Assembly: GCA_950295325.1 (NCBI GenBank)
Contig: OX485808.1
Location: forward strand, 25,008,527-25,072,526
Origin: Polytrichum commune
Taxonomy: Eukaryota; Streptophyta; Polytrichopsida; Polytrichales; Polytrichaceae
Length of the DNA: 64,000 nucleotides
Direction: 5' to 3'
Shown here: positions 37,056-47,355 of the stretch, one piece after another
How the letters are laid out: each line of letters opens with the position of its first letter
Numbering within the stretch: the first letter of the stretch is position 1
Notes under the pieces: generated by a model
The model's input: the letters and a program-made list of their open reading frames with translations, nothing else
Told to the model about the DNA's origin: nothing
The model's database searches: none
Translations under genes and position numbers: made by a program

Positions 37056-38920
37056 CTTGGATTTGACGGCCACCGTATAAGTAAACCCAAATCTGACACT
37101 GTCTCTGTCACCTTCGGGTTTAATCTCACCGTTCTTCCCTCTGTCGGAGTCCTTTCCAGGAGCAAAGAGTAGAGTCACCTGGCTCTCATCAGTGGCATAA
37201 TTCGTAGCCAGGATCACAGCAGCACTAAATTCCATTTTGGGATCCCACAATCTAATAAAGCAACCCTCAAAGGATGGATATGGCCGAAGAGCCTCAGGCA
37301 GAAGCTCACTGAAATTAGGTTTGTGGGGGTCCAATGGATGTCTTTGAGCAATCTCAGTTTCGTCAGGCAATGTAGGCACATTCTCCCAATCAAACTCTTG
37401 CTCCTTTGATTTCGTGTTTTTCCCATCCGTGGAGCTTTTTCCGTTGGTGGATATTTTCTCCTTTGAATCACTTGAGATTTCTTCCTCCTACTGCTTCGAC
37501 TCATACTCTTCTAATATGTTGTTGGCCGCAGCTTCGAAAACCTCTTTCCTCGAGTTGTCTGGGTCTAATTTGTCCGTGATGCCTGTGGTAGTGGAGGTAG
37601 AGTCTTGGGATTGAGCTCGAGGCACCATCTGCATAACGACAGTGCTGGCATGAATAGATTATTTGAGTGCAAAAATTTCTTAATCCTGAATTCTGAGCCT
37701 TTAAATGCGGTACCGCATATGTAATGATTCTCTATGTTACAGTAGTTTCAGCAATTAGAGGTTTGATGATGTAATTGAATGATGTTATACGTCATATAGT
37801 GTCTCAGCATCTGCACAATGAGAAAGTTGGCATAAGTACATTCAAGAGGCCAGAAATTTCTAAATTCTGAATTCTGAGCCTTTCGATGACCGCATTTGTA
37901 ATGCTTCTCTACGTGACCGCAGTTTCAGCAATTACAAGAGGTTTGATGTAATCGTAATAAGATGCTATTATGCCAGATACTCTCAGCATCAATGAGAACT
38001 TGACACAGCAAGGTATCTGAAGGTAGTCAGCATAACCCATCATAGGTTCGTGGTATTCTAGTGGCATCCATAAGCATGTCACTTGCAAGAATCTTATAAA
38101 CTTACAGAATTTTTTGAGTGAGCAATTCACAAGTCTCTGCATGAGAACAACAGAGAAGAGAAAGGGGTTTTGATGTAAATGTTATTTTGCCAATATTATT
38201 CACATCAATGAGGACTTCAAACAGAAAGGTACGTGAATGTAAATCAACATCGTCACTTCGTGATGTTCTCGTGGCATTCATAAGAACATCACACGCAAGA
38301 ATCCTCTAAACTTGAAATAAGTTTTTTTGGGTGAAGGTGATGACTAACTCGCAGATTTGTATGAAGCCTCAGAAGGGTGGCTGGAGAGTGAGCCTTAAGT
38401 GCCCGACTTCCAGGTGCAGCTTGCGACACTTGTTTGATGGAATTTTTGAAGCTATGGCTAATGGATTACCTTATTGTGAAGTGAACCATATCCTCCTTCT
38501 GAATCTAAGATGTTGATCAAACCTTCCAAGCCTCCCATGACAGAATCAAGCAGTTGCTCTCCATACGAAACAGCATCTCGAGCGAATTTCAGCAGCTGTT
38601 ACACAATGAACATAGCAGTATAACATTAACCACAATGCCTAGTAGTTCTGGTCATTCATATAGCATATTCTTCCAAGGACTATTGAAATTCACGTTCTGT
38701 CTCTACCTATTCACTAGATAACTATCTGCATCATATAGTACAGCCTTTCCAAGTAACATGAGTGCCAGAATTGAAACAAAAGAAACTAGAATCTGATTTG
38801 CCACTTAAAGAAACATCACAAGCAAGATCTTCATACCTTGGTTATAGTAGAAGAATTTTTCCGTGAAGGATGCACTGCAGCTGCATTTAAAACCTCCCGA
38901 GTTTCTAGTACCGCGGTGAC
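37056..38920 (-). CDS. Unrecognised 3-exon gene fragment with in-frame TAG
   Basis: Three minus-strand exons with clean splice sites all join in phase 0: 38920-38837 (reads VTAVLETREVLNAAAVHPSR), 38595-38470 (LLKFARDAVSYGEQLLDSVM, then GGLEGLINILDSEGGYGS) and 37628-37056. The last exon reads an acidic linker, then DWENVPTLPDETEIAQRHPL, then RPYPSFEGCFIRLWDPKMEF and TYTVAVKSK, ending at a GT donor. A TAG at 37488-37490 interrupts it 46 codons in, while the frame stays open for about 144 codons afterwards. SFEGCFIRL loosely recalls the FEGWYFK motif of tocopherol cyclases, but the tryptophan is missing and I do not claim that function. No start exon or downstream exons were found, so this is either a pseudogene or a gene with exons I cannot see. 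Confidence 0.5.
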
Positions 38921-39533
38921 CTGCACAAGATTTACAGGAAAAGTAAGTCGAAGGAGCACAAGCATCCCTCAAGCCATGAAGCTAAATTTAGACAACCACA
39001 GACAACCACAGACTAAACACTGTATTCTTGCTGACGGCCATGTTGATCAAAAGTTCTTGTCACGTCATCACACAGTTGCCCAAAGCTCACAGCAAATACT
39101 TTTGTCAGCCATTACAACAATTACATCAGGAACCTTGGGAGCATGAATTTTTACAGCATAGTAGTAATCCATCACTGCTTCGTGCAGTTCTCTATGCTTA
39201 TGGATGCGATTACTTCCGCATCGGTTTACTCAAGGTGCATGCGTCCAATTTGTTGGATAATAGAAGTGTGATCAGAAGGCCACAGTATAATTTAAGTACG
39301 TGCATGCATATTGAGTTTCGCAGATTAGAGTTATCCTTAAATTTAATAGGACTTTTTTTGGGAGTTGGTCTCCCATGATTTTCCATTCGGTACGAAGGTT
39401 GAGATTCGTCAACTTCCTGCTTTGCCAACTTCCTTGCGGACTTCTTCTCCCACCAGCGGTGGACCTTTGCCCCTAGCAGTTCGTTAAGTCCACCTCGACT
39501 ATCACTTCTTTTCTAACTCTTCTACCCTTCCAT
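38921..39533. other. Region 5' of the 3-exon gene fragment
   Basis: No first exon could be identified. A direct duplication ACAACCACAGAC occurs at about 38991-39012. Confidence 0.35.
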
Positions 39534-39760
39534 CTCCCGGGAGTTCACTAGGTGGGGATTAGCAAATGGCATGATTTGTAATTTAGTTTGCAGTTCATTC
39601 TTTCAAGATGATTATTATATTGGAGTAGGAGTAACATAGTGTCCATTCAAACCCCATATTATAGTTGTATGTAATATAGCATTCTACAATTGCCACAATA
39701 TTAATTTACATTGTTTTTAATGTAGTGTGTACTTTTGTGTAGCATGTGTAACATATCTCA
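39534..39760 (+). repeat. Duplicated block B1
   Basis: This block of about 227 bp is repeated at 50230-50461 in the same orientation. Shared phrases are GGGAGTTCACTAGGTGGG, GCAAATGGCATGATTT and CAAACCCCATATTATAG, with several substitutions. In the duplicate it lies directly beside the A block, while here 4.7 kb separates them. Confidence 0.85.
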
Positions 39761-40027
39761 ATTTTTTCCTACATTAGGTTTACTGGAAATATGCTACACT
39801 TTATGTGGAAATATGGATGTACCCTTGATGACAAGGTTCTTCCAGCCTCTTTGTATGGAGATTCTCTAGCATGAGGGCTCTCTTGTTGGACATAGGGTTG
39901 TTTTTGTTGAGTCGGGAGGGTTTGCAACTTTTGAGGTTTGGAGTTAGCAACGCTTCTTTACTCAAGTTTCATAATTTTTTGCGTTTGATGCATTTTGAGG
40001 TTTTTATAAATAATATATGGTCTTGTA

Positions 40028-40074
<47 letters not shown>

Positions 40075-43000
40075 GGCAAAGCATTAAGAATTACTCGAAA
40101 GACCACTTCGTCATAAAATTAGGGTCACTTAATTTCTTAAATTTTCACATACTGTAATGGGCCCTTACAAATACTTAGTTAACACACGTGTATACCACAT
40201 GAGGTTAAGTAAACTCCCCTGGCTTTCATCAACTGAGATGAACTCTTAAGGGCCCATGACCATTAAAATGTAAAATCTCTTATTGGTGGAATATGCCAAA
40301 ACTGACCCACTTCACTTCACAATAGAGCTTGAGGGCTTGAGGGGGGACGGGGAGTAGGGCCTAACTTTGGGTTTGCATTAGACAACAACTTCAAAGAAAC
40401 TATAAAGTTGGGCAATCCTATTGGCCGAGAGCAAATTTTTGGACCCAAGTAGTTTACAATAGGGCTTGCATCTTACATATGAAAAAGATACATTGGTGCC
40501 AATGTGACACCACTTTCTTGCCAAATCTTGGTAGTACCAACTCAAGATAATAAGTCCACCCGAGTTGAGAAATCAAACTACAAGCTTGGGTCCAATCTTG
40601 AGTCAAAAAGTAATGTCCATGCAAATGTTTTGGACTTGGACCCTAATGTTAACCCACCCTAAGGGACCAAGGAATACTAAATGGATGAAAACCCTATGTG
40701 ATTTTCTGTGAAGCTCACCTCGACTAGATGTGGTATCCAAATCTATGGTGTTGCATGCTATCATGCCTTCAAGTTTTTTAATGTATACATTTAAAGCAAT
40801 GAAATAATTAAGTGTGAGATAATGGTCAACATGGTCGGTTTCATTGAGAGTAGTGAGATGCGAATTTACAAGCAATTGTTGCAAAGATAACAATTGACAA
40901 GTTGGCTAGTCATGATGCATTCTCCACTACATTCTTTATGGTAAATATTGTGGGCATAATTATAGTGTGACTTACCCTTTGATACACTATATTGTGGACC
41001 ATGATCTACATCATTATGCATTGAAATAGTGTGGAACCTTATATTGGCATGAGTTGTTTTTGCATCGAGCCCTCCACATAACCAAAATTCATCAAGAAAT
41101 TTTTTTAATGAAAATCCTACTTCAAATGTTTCTTGTGAAAAAATGAACATTTTGATTTGGCTGACATATGTTTTGGGAAATGTATTAAATATTATAATTT
41201 TAGATTCAAAACCATTTGTGTAAGACAAGTGTGGATTGGATTTCAATTTGTTAGAAGTCTCTCAAATGCATGATATTTTCCATTTAATCATAATATTGTG
41301 ACCTACAATACCTTCAATGTTATGTAATGTTAGGTTGGGAATATATTGTGCACCCACATTTATCCCCAATGTGTTTAGTGTTAGTTTCCTTGAATATACC
41401 ATGAATAATGGAGTGGATTGAATCTCAAATGGGGTCATTATCCCAAGTACTTTTATTCTTGGGCTTCTATCTCTTTCATAGAGAGAGGAGGCTTTGAAAC
41501 CCATTGCACAAAATGGAGTCTCAATTATTTGTAAATCCTATGAAGTTTCTACTTCACATACCAACACAGTTGGAGAGTTCTAAAGAAATTGCATCCCAAA
41601 ATGTTTCTTCTCTAATCATTGTGGGCAAAACCTCATGCATACTTCATGATGGCACTACAACCCTGTGTCGTTACAAACTTTGAAATCCTCGATCAAAGAA
41701 GTAGTTAATTTCTCAACGCATCATCAACACTTGATTAAGAAGTGTTGAAAGTGGGATTAGAGATGTCATAAGTGGGGATTAGTCTGAATGTGGGGAATAT
41801 TGATGTGGAATATTATCAGTCCCACATAACAAGCGTGTGTATTTGAATAATATTACAACAACAACTTTATAAACATGTAGTGTAATACATTCTCATCACA
41901 TTATATGACACCTTTTACATTCAAAAATGCAAACTAATGTTTCAGGATACATTCGCTACTAAGTATCACATTTATCATTTGCTACCCACTAAACATAATG
42001 TTGTTGCTCATTTGAAGGTTGTTGAGATATGATACTATTGACTTCTCAATGCCACACTTGGTTTACGGGGGGACAAACAAAAAGAGCAATGTTAGGTCCA
42101 AAAAAAATGTAGAGCATGATTGATGTTCTAGAGTCTTGCAAAGCAACTTTGCAAAGTCAAGTATATGAGTGAACAAGCCACATCCCATGACAAATAAGTA
42201 GACAAACATTACTTATTTGTTTTCAGTACCTCTTATATCATTAAATAGTGTGTGTTTGTTCATGTGGGTCCGAGAATATAATCATGGGATGCCACAACTA
42301 ATACAATTTTGATCTGATTATTGCACACTGCTTAATAATGTTATACTATCAATGAGCAGAATCTTCATAAACAATCTTGGAGTTCACGATCAATGATACT
42401 AGCATGTCAAAGTTGTTTTTTGCACAAAGGCTTGGATGATTAATAATTAAATGTAAAAAAAACAATTAATAAAAAAATTGTGGGAAGGAACTATGGCTTC
42501 AAATTGCAAAGCTAGGGCATACAAGATTTCCAGCAATTCAAAGTTTTCATCAATTTGAGTCGCAGAGAAACTTAAGTGGGAGACCTAGTTGTAGGAGATC
42601 ATAAGCCCACGCGCGGGGGACTCTGCAATGGAAACCTAAATGACATGTATGGGTCACTATGAAATTAAACTCCCTATAAATGAGAAGTTTATAGAGGGGA
42701 AAAAAATGTATATGTACTAATGGCTCACTAAAAATTTGACTCATTAATTTATATTATTATTTTCAATTCAATGCGATAAATGCCTCCACTACATATACAT
42801 AAAATTAATGATGTTATGAGTAACCATAGCATGTTACTCAACAATTGCATCAAACAAACAAAGACAAGAGCATACTGATTTACCCATAATCCAATGACAA
42901 ATCTCAACGTAGCCCATGAGTGCTCCAAGAGCCTCAAGTTTGTAAACCTAGCACCCATATGCAAACTCTAACAAGAATGTACAAGGTAGTCATTGAGGAC

Positions 43001-43167
43001 TATCATGATATGACAACAATGGATGAATTGGATGAAACTAATACATATATTGTCAAATTTTCACTAAACCTTAGGGCCCCTTATGTACATTTATCATTAC
43101 TTCAAAATTCTTAATAGCCTTTCCAAATGTACACACTAGAGAAAAATACTACCTCTTTCTTATGTAC
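39761..43167. other. AT-rich intergenic region with a microsatellite and a duplicated fragment
   Basis: An AC run followed by a TA run lies at 40029-40074. 40235-40345 is a third, diverged copy of the lipoyltransferase upstream sequence. No gene is supported; minus-strand frames at 40603-41504 have no domains. Confidence 0.4.
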
Positions 43168-43396
43168 ATGAACCTTATGGCAGGACACTAGTGTCCCAAA
43201 TAAATCGGAGCCTCCTTAATGGTTGGTTTTGTGGTCGTAAGTATCCAACTTTGAACATTAGAGTGTGTATAGGACGTACTTGAGATAATGTCAACGCCAC
43301 TTTCATTGCCTTTAATTGATCATTTTTTATGTCGACACGGGCTTTAGGGTTTAACTGGTGTATTATGGGACACTGGTGTCCCGCCATAAGGTTCAT
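43168..43396. mobile_element. MITE with 30-bp inverted ends (ATGAACCTTATGGC)
   Basis: The left end reads ATGAACCTTATGGCAGGACA and the right end, on the other strand, ATGAACCTTATGGCGGGACA. Matching continues through CAC/CTAGTGTCCC, giving about 30 bp with few mismatches. The inner part of each end, GGGACACTGGTGTCCC, is itself palindromic. The 73-codon minus-strand frame inside is incidental. Confidence 0.8.
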
Positions 43397-44867
43397 ATTT
43401 TGTATGTTAATGCCTCAAATAGTACCCCTCCTTACACTCACGTTAGTTCATTGTATGAAATTCCATCCCCGGGTTCATAAGAGATGAAAATCAAACCTTA
43501 GGGAACCTGAAGCTACATTCGGGTGGAACAACAATACTTCAAAGCTATGGTAAATTGCTGCAGTAGAGCAACATGTCGGCTATGGCTATGGCGCATTGAA
43601 CTTGGTTGGAACTAACAAGTAGTTAATAAAAGTGCAATAATATCACTCTAAATACCCACGCTTGCTAAAGCATTGGGAATAAATGTGTGTGACTACGATG
43701 GTGCTTGGATGGGTGACATCGTAATTACTTGATTTCTAGTGCACTTTACCGCTATGGTCAACCCAATGACATAATAGCATCTGAATGAACTAGATACATC
43801 CTAACCTCCCCCATGTCACTCCTTCTCTTATATCTCAAAGGCCTAGGGAATGAATGTGCTTAATTTAAATCTCCCTCCTTGTTGTCATATTTTCCTCCTC
43901 ATATATCACATGTTTTGACATTAAAAAAATCCATTGGAGAATTCAAAGCACACACTTGCATGCATCACGTTGTCATTATTGCAGTGTTGACTTTGTGCTA
44001 TTCCATAAAATCACATACTACACTAAATGTCTATTATTATGCATCCAAGTTAACACTACATACCTCCTTAATATCATGTGCACTTTGGTTGCCACAAGCA
44101 TGGTATTAGAGAGGTTAGAGTGTATTTCCAACTAAGCATTTGGGAAGTTGGCTTTGCATTAAGGAGATATAGGTGTGGGCATATACATATACATGCATGT
44201 TCATGGTGTCCACCTTTGTTACGATACACCGTTCTTTGATCTTCATCTTATTCTCATAAAACCCATATTCGGATGAAATTGAACCTATTAGAAGATAAAG
44301 CAAGACCAATTTTCATAGTGTGGGAATTGCACAACAAAATTGTCATCCCTTGAGATATGTGGGCCTTATGTGATCACTCTTATTTATTAGGTAGACACGT
44401 GAATTTGAGTGAAGCCGGGCTTGTACTCAACACCAAACACCATAGAAGACAAGTACCATTTTGAGGTTGAATCGTGTGCTCAAAATGTATCAACCTTTTG
44501 GTGTCAAAAATGGTACCTAGTGAAGTTGGAAATGCCCACGATACAACCACACACCTTATAATGTTAGTATCTGGAGTCCTTTCAACTGACCTTGTATCCG
44601 TGACTACACAAGAATTAGGTCGTTCCCATTAAATTATGAGTGTAACATATTTGGATGGATAAGCACATCCACCGATCTCTGACAGACTGTAACTCATTTA
44701 TGGGGCCTGGCCATTTAAACTGCAACTGTTGCTAAAGCATGATTGAATGACTATGTAAATGGACACAATTTTGTACTCTTCGAAGTTGGAAAGGCCTGCA
44801 ATCAATGTCTCCCACTTACGACCTCCAATTATGGCACCGCTTTGAAAGTTAGTCAAGACACGAGCTT
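43397..44867. other. AT-rich intergenic region
   Basis: No gene or structured element was recognised. Confidence 0.4.
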
Positions 44868-45430
44868 CTGTAAAATGTCCGGGGACCGGAGGTTTTTGGG
44901 CATAACCAGTCAAAATCCTAGTGCAACTGGTTACATGTTGTCATCTTACGGTTTTTCTTTATTAGTTGGAGGTATATTCTGTAGATACCTCTTAATTGAT
45001 AGGTTATTTTCCTTAAGTCTTGAACTTCAACCAGTTATTACTTAAACCGCTTTAATTGTAATTAGCTATCGGTTCACAAAAACTAGAAATCCCAGTCTAC
45101 ATGACACCATAAACTCAAATCTGATGACATGTTTGTGAATTGCAATTGTCTCGTCTACACCGGTATCACCTATTACTGTGGTATACCGGTTGGCATTATG
45201 CATTGCTACCAAATTTATCAAGAATCTCATATTTTTATAGTGATTATCCCAATTAGTATGTGTTACTATTCGGAGTTACCATTCAATGAGAATGTAATAT
45301 TTTGCCAAGCAAACTCATTCATGTTCTATAATATCCAAACAACATGTTAAACTTTTGTTAGAAAAAGTTGAACTCCTAAGTAAGATGTTATCACACTGTG
45401 TAACTCCAAATAATAACACACACTACTTAA
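44868..45430 (-). repeat. AACCGGTT-type long-terminus repeat, copy 2 (full)
   Basis: Read on the minus strand it begins AGTGTGTGTTATTATTTGGA near 45427 and passes through AACTGGTTGAAGTTCAAGAC to TGCCCAAAAACCTCC near 44868. It aligns over most of its length with 56870-57302, giving a terminus of more than 400 bp. The outer 170 bp (45255-45427) is an inverted unit bounded by TGTTACTATTCGGAGTTAC and its complement, resembling the small element at 28769-28990. Confidence 0.65.
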
Positions 45431-45439
45431 GGTAACCGG

Positions 45440-45675
45440 TATAGAATTTTGCCAAGTAATCTACAACTCTCAGCATGTCATTATAACAAGTGGGCATGTC
45501 AGGCAATGAACCGGGAGAATGAACTGCTAGTTACAGATGAATCAGTGAGTTTGGGAAACATTTGATTGAAGTTCATAACATTTAGGAAAATTACTGATCA
45601 CTTTAGAAGGATATACCTCAAATTTGTAAAAAAACCCGAAACATCCCAACATGTAATTGGATGGACTTAGGGGAT
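45440..45675 (+). repeat. AACCGGTT-type terminus repeat, copy 3 (degenerate)
   Basis: It contains GAACTGCTAGTTACAGATGA, ATTGAAGTTCATAAC, GATATACCTCAAATTTG and CATGTAATTGGATGGACTTA in the family order. It lies head to head with copy 2, outer ends facing each other. Confidence 0.55.
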
Positions 45676-46410
45676 GTTTATACCACGGACCATGAAGTTG
45701 TCTGAAGGCCCTGTAAAATCTGTAATTGGTTGTTGAACTCGTCCCAGGACCACTACGGTTTACACCAAGGAAAAAATGTCAAAGTTCATCTCAAAGGGCA
45801 TACGCCATCTCCGACTTTAGGTTGTCAATGGAGATATACCAACACTCAACATGCACGTATGTGAATGTCAAGTATATTTATGATATTTGTGGAGATTAAT
45901 CATATGCAACTTGCTTCGAATCGGTGTGTGTTTGTAACGTGCATATGTACTTGGTACTCGGACAGTATCCAGTCCTTGGACAATCTCAGCAATCACATGG
46001 CCATCCTGTCTACTCTTTTGACTGGAAGTTCAAATTCCTAAACTTCGATTCTTGTCCAGCTTTCAACCAAAACAAACATCCATGAGCAACCATGTGGACG
46101 CGTTAACACAATTGAACAGATTGCGAAACAGAAACATTGGTGACGACTTGGAGGTTTTCATAGTGCTGCTCCTGATTGTGTGTTGCTCATTTCAGTTTAC
46201 AGAAATCCACCTGATATGAGCAGGAAATCGTCATGTGTGCTGAAGACAACCATACATGTTCCAAGCGCACATACTAACACACACACACACACAGATGTAT
46301 ATCTATATATATTGTAGATCATGCACCAGCAACGTAGTACTGGCTCAATGAACATTTGCTAAAAATAACTAGACTGATAACCCCGGATCGTCAGGTACAT
46401 ATTTGCAAAG
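45676..46410. other. Intergenic region
   Basis: An AC run lies at 46276-46291. No gene is recognised. Confidence 0.4.
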
Positions 46411-47148
46411 ATGTATACTCACGTACGCATCACTTGTAAACAAAGTAACGTGAGGAAGGAGCTAGTCCTCACAAAGTCGACACCCATGATTATGAATTCA
46501 TCAAGAGTCCGGGGATTTCGTGGGTGCAGGTACGATTATTTGAGGCGCTTGGTAGATGGAGACAGCCGCCTCCTGCATCCGCTTGGACAGCTGCAGCAAA
46601 TGTTTCTCGAAGTAGAGTTCGGTGAGGAGGGTGCTCTGGTCGACTTGGGAGGATCGATGGTGATGACCCACCTGGTCGAGGAGGACATCCTTCACTTCAA
46701 CCATGACCTTCTCCGGAGCATTGGGGTGGACAACGTGAAGGATCGTCTGCTCATCCTGACTCAGAAGAGGAAGCACCTCCAACACACCAAATGCCGCACC
46801 AAGGAGGTGCGCCAAATCTCTGCGGAAGCGCAGTCCGCTATTATGGAGAGGGTTAAGCAAGCGGGGTTAGACGAGACGAAGCTCCTGTTGTGGACGAAGC
46901 AGGCGTGGCCACTGTGTCACCGCAGCCGTCTCGTCGAGCGCGGCTTCTTGCTAGCCGACGCGCCGGCGCAAGCGCTGGACGACTTGTCCGACATGCACCG
47001 GACGGCCAGCGGGATGCAGTTCCTATCGGACGCCAAAAACATGCTGTGGGCGTCACTGTTTGGCGATGACCACCAATGTGCGCCTAGAACGCGTGAAGCG
47101 GGAGCTCCTGGTCATCACGGTGCCTGGGAGGAAGGCACACGCCTTTAA
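46411..47148 (+). CDS. GC-rich unrecognised ORF or gene fragment (245 codons)
   Basis: From about 46540 the frame is strikingly GC-rich with G or C in most third positions, unlike the flanking AT-rich DNA, which supports coding origin. The translation is helical and charged (GQLQQMFLEVEFGEEGALVD, LLRSIGVDNVKDRLLILTQK, LDDLSDMHRTASGMQFLSD). A frameshift near 47065 seems likely: in the next frame the text continues as LERVKRELLVITVPGRKAHA, then AATEVGALGTW before a stop, and a further open stretch runs to 47330. I do not recognise a family. It ends just before the segmental duplication starts at 47356. It could be a decayed gene piece carried next to the duplication, and the minus strand also has a 119-codon frame over part of it. 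Confidence 0.4.
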   Translation: MYTHVRITCKQSNVRKELVLTKSTPMIMNSSRVRGFRGCRYDYLRRLVDGDSRLLHPLGQLQQMFLEVEFGEEGALVDLGGSMVMTHLVEEDILHFNHDLLRSIGVDNVKDRLLILTQKRKHLQHTKCRTKEVRQISAEAQSAIMERVKQAGLDETKLLLWTKQAWPLCHRSRLVERGFLLADAPAQALDDLSDMHRTASGMQFLSDAKNMLWASLFGDDHQCAPRTREAGAPGHHGAWEEGTRL

Positions 47149-47355
47149 TTTTTTCCAGGCCGCCACCGAGGTGGGCGCCCTGGGCACATGGTGAGACCCC
47201 GACAGCGTGAGCGATGATGCCGACGTGCCCAACATGTTGTTGCAGGTTGAGTATGGCGAGTTGGCTTCCGAGGCCTTGGGCGACACCATCATGGTCTGCA
47301 TCCACATCATCAATCTACTGCAGGTGAACGAGCAGCTCTTGTATGCCCGATATCA

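Noticed and set aside
37214-37504. Minus-strand 96-codon ORF starting MSRSSRRK
   Set aside because: It is an overlapping frame; the adjacent frame carries the spliced exon with compatible junctions.
47053-47313. Minus-strand frames over the GC-rich island
   Set aside because: Third-position GC and the helical composition favour the plus strand, though this is not certain.
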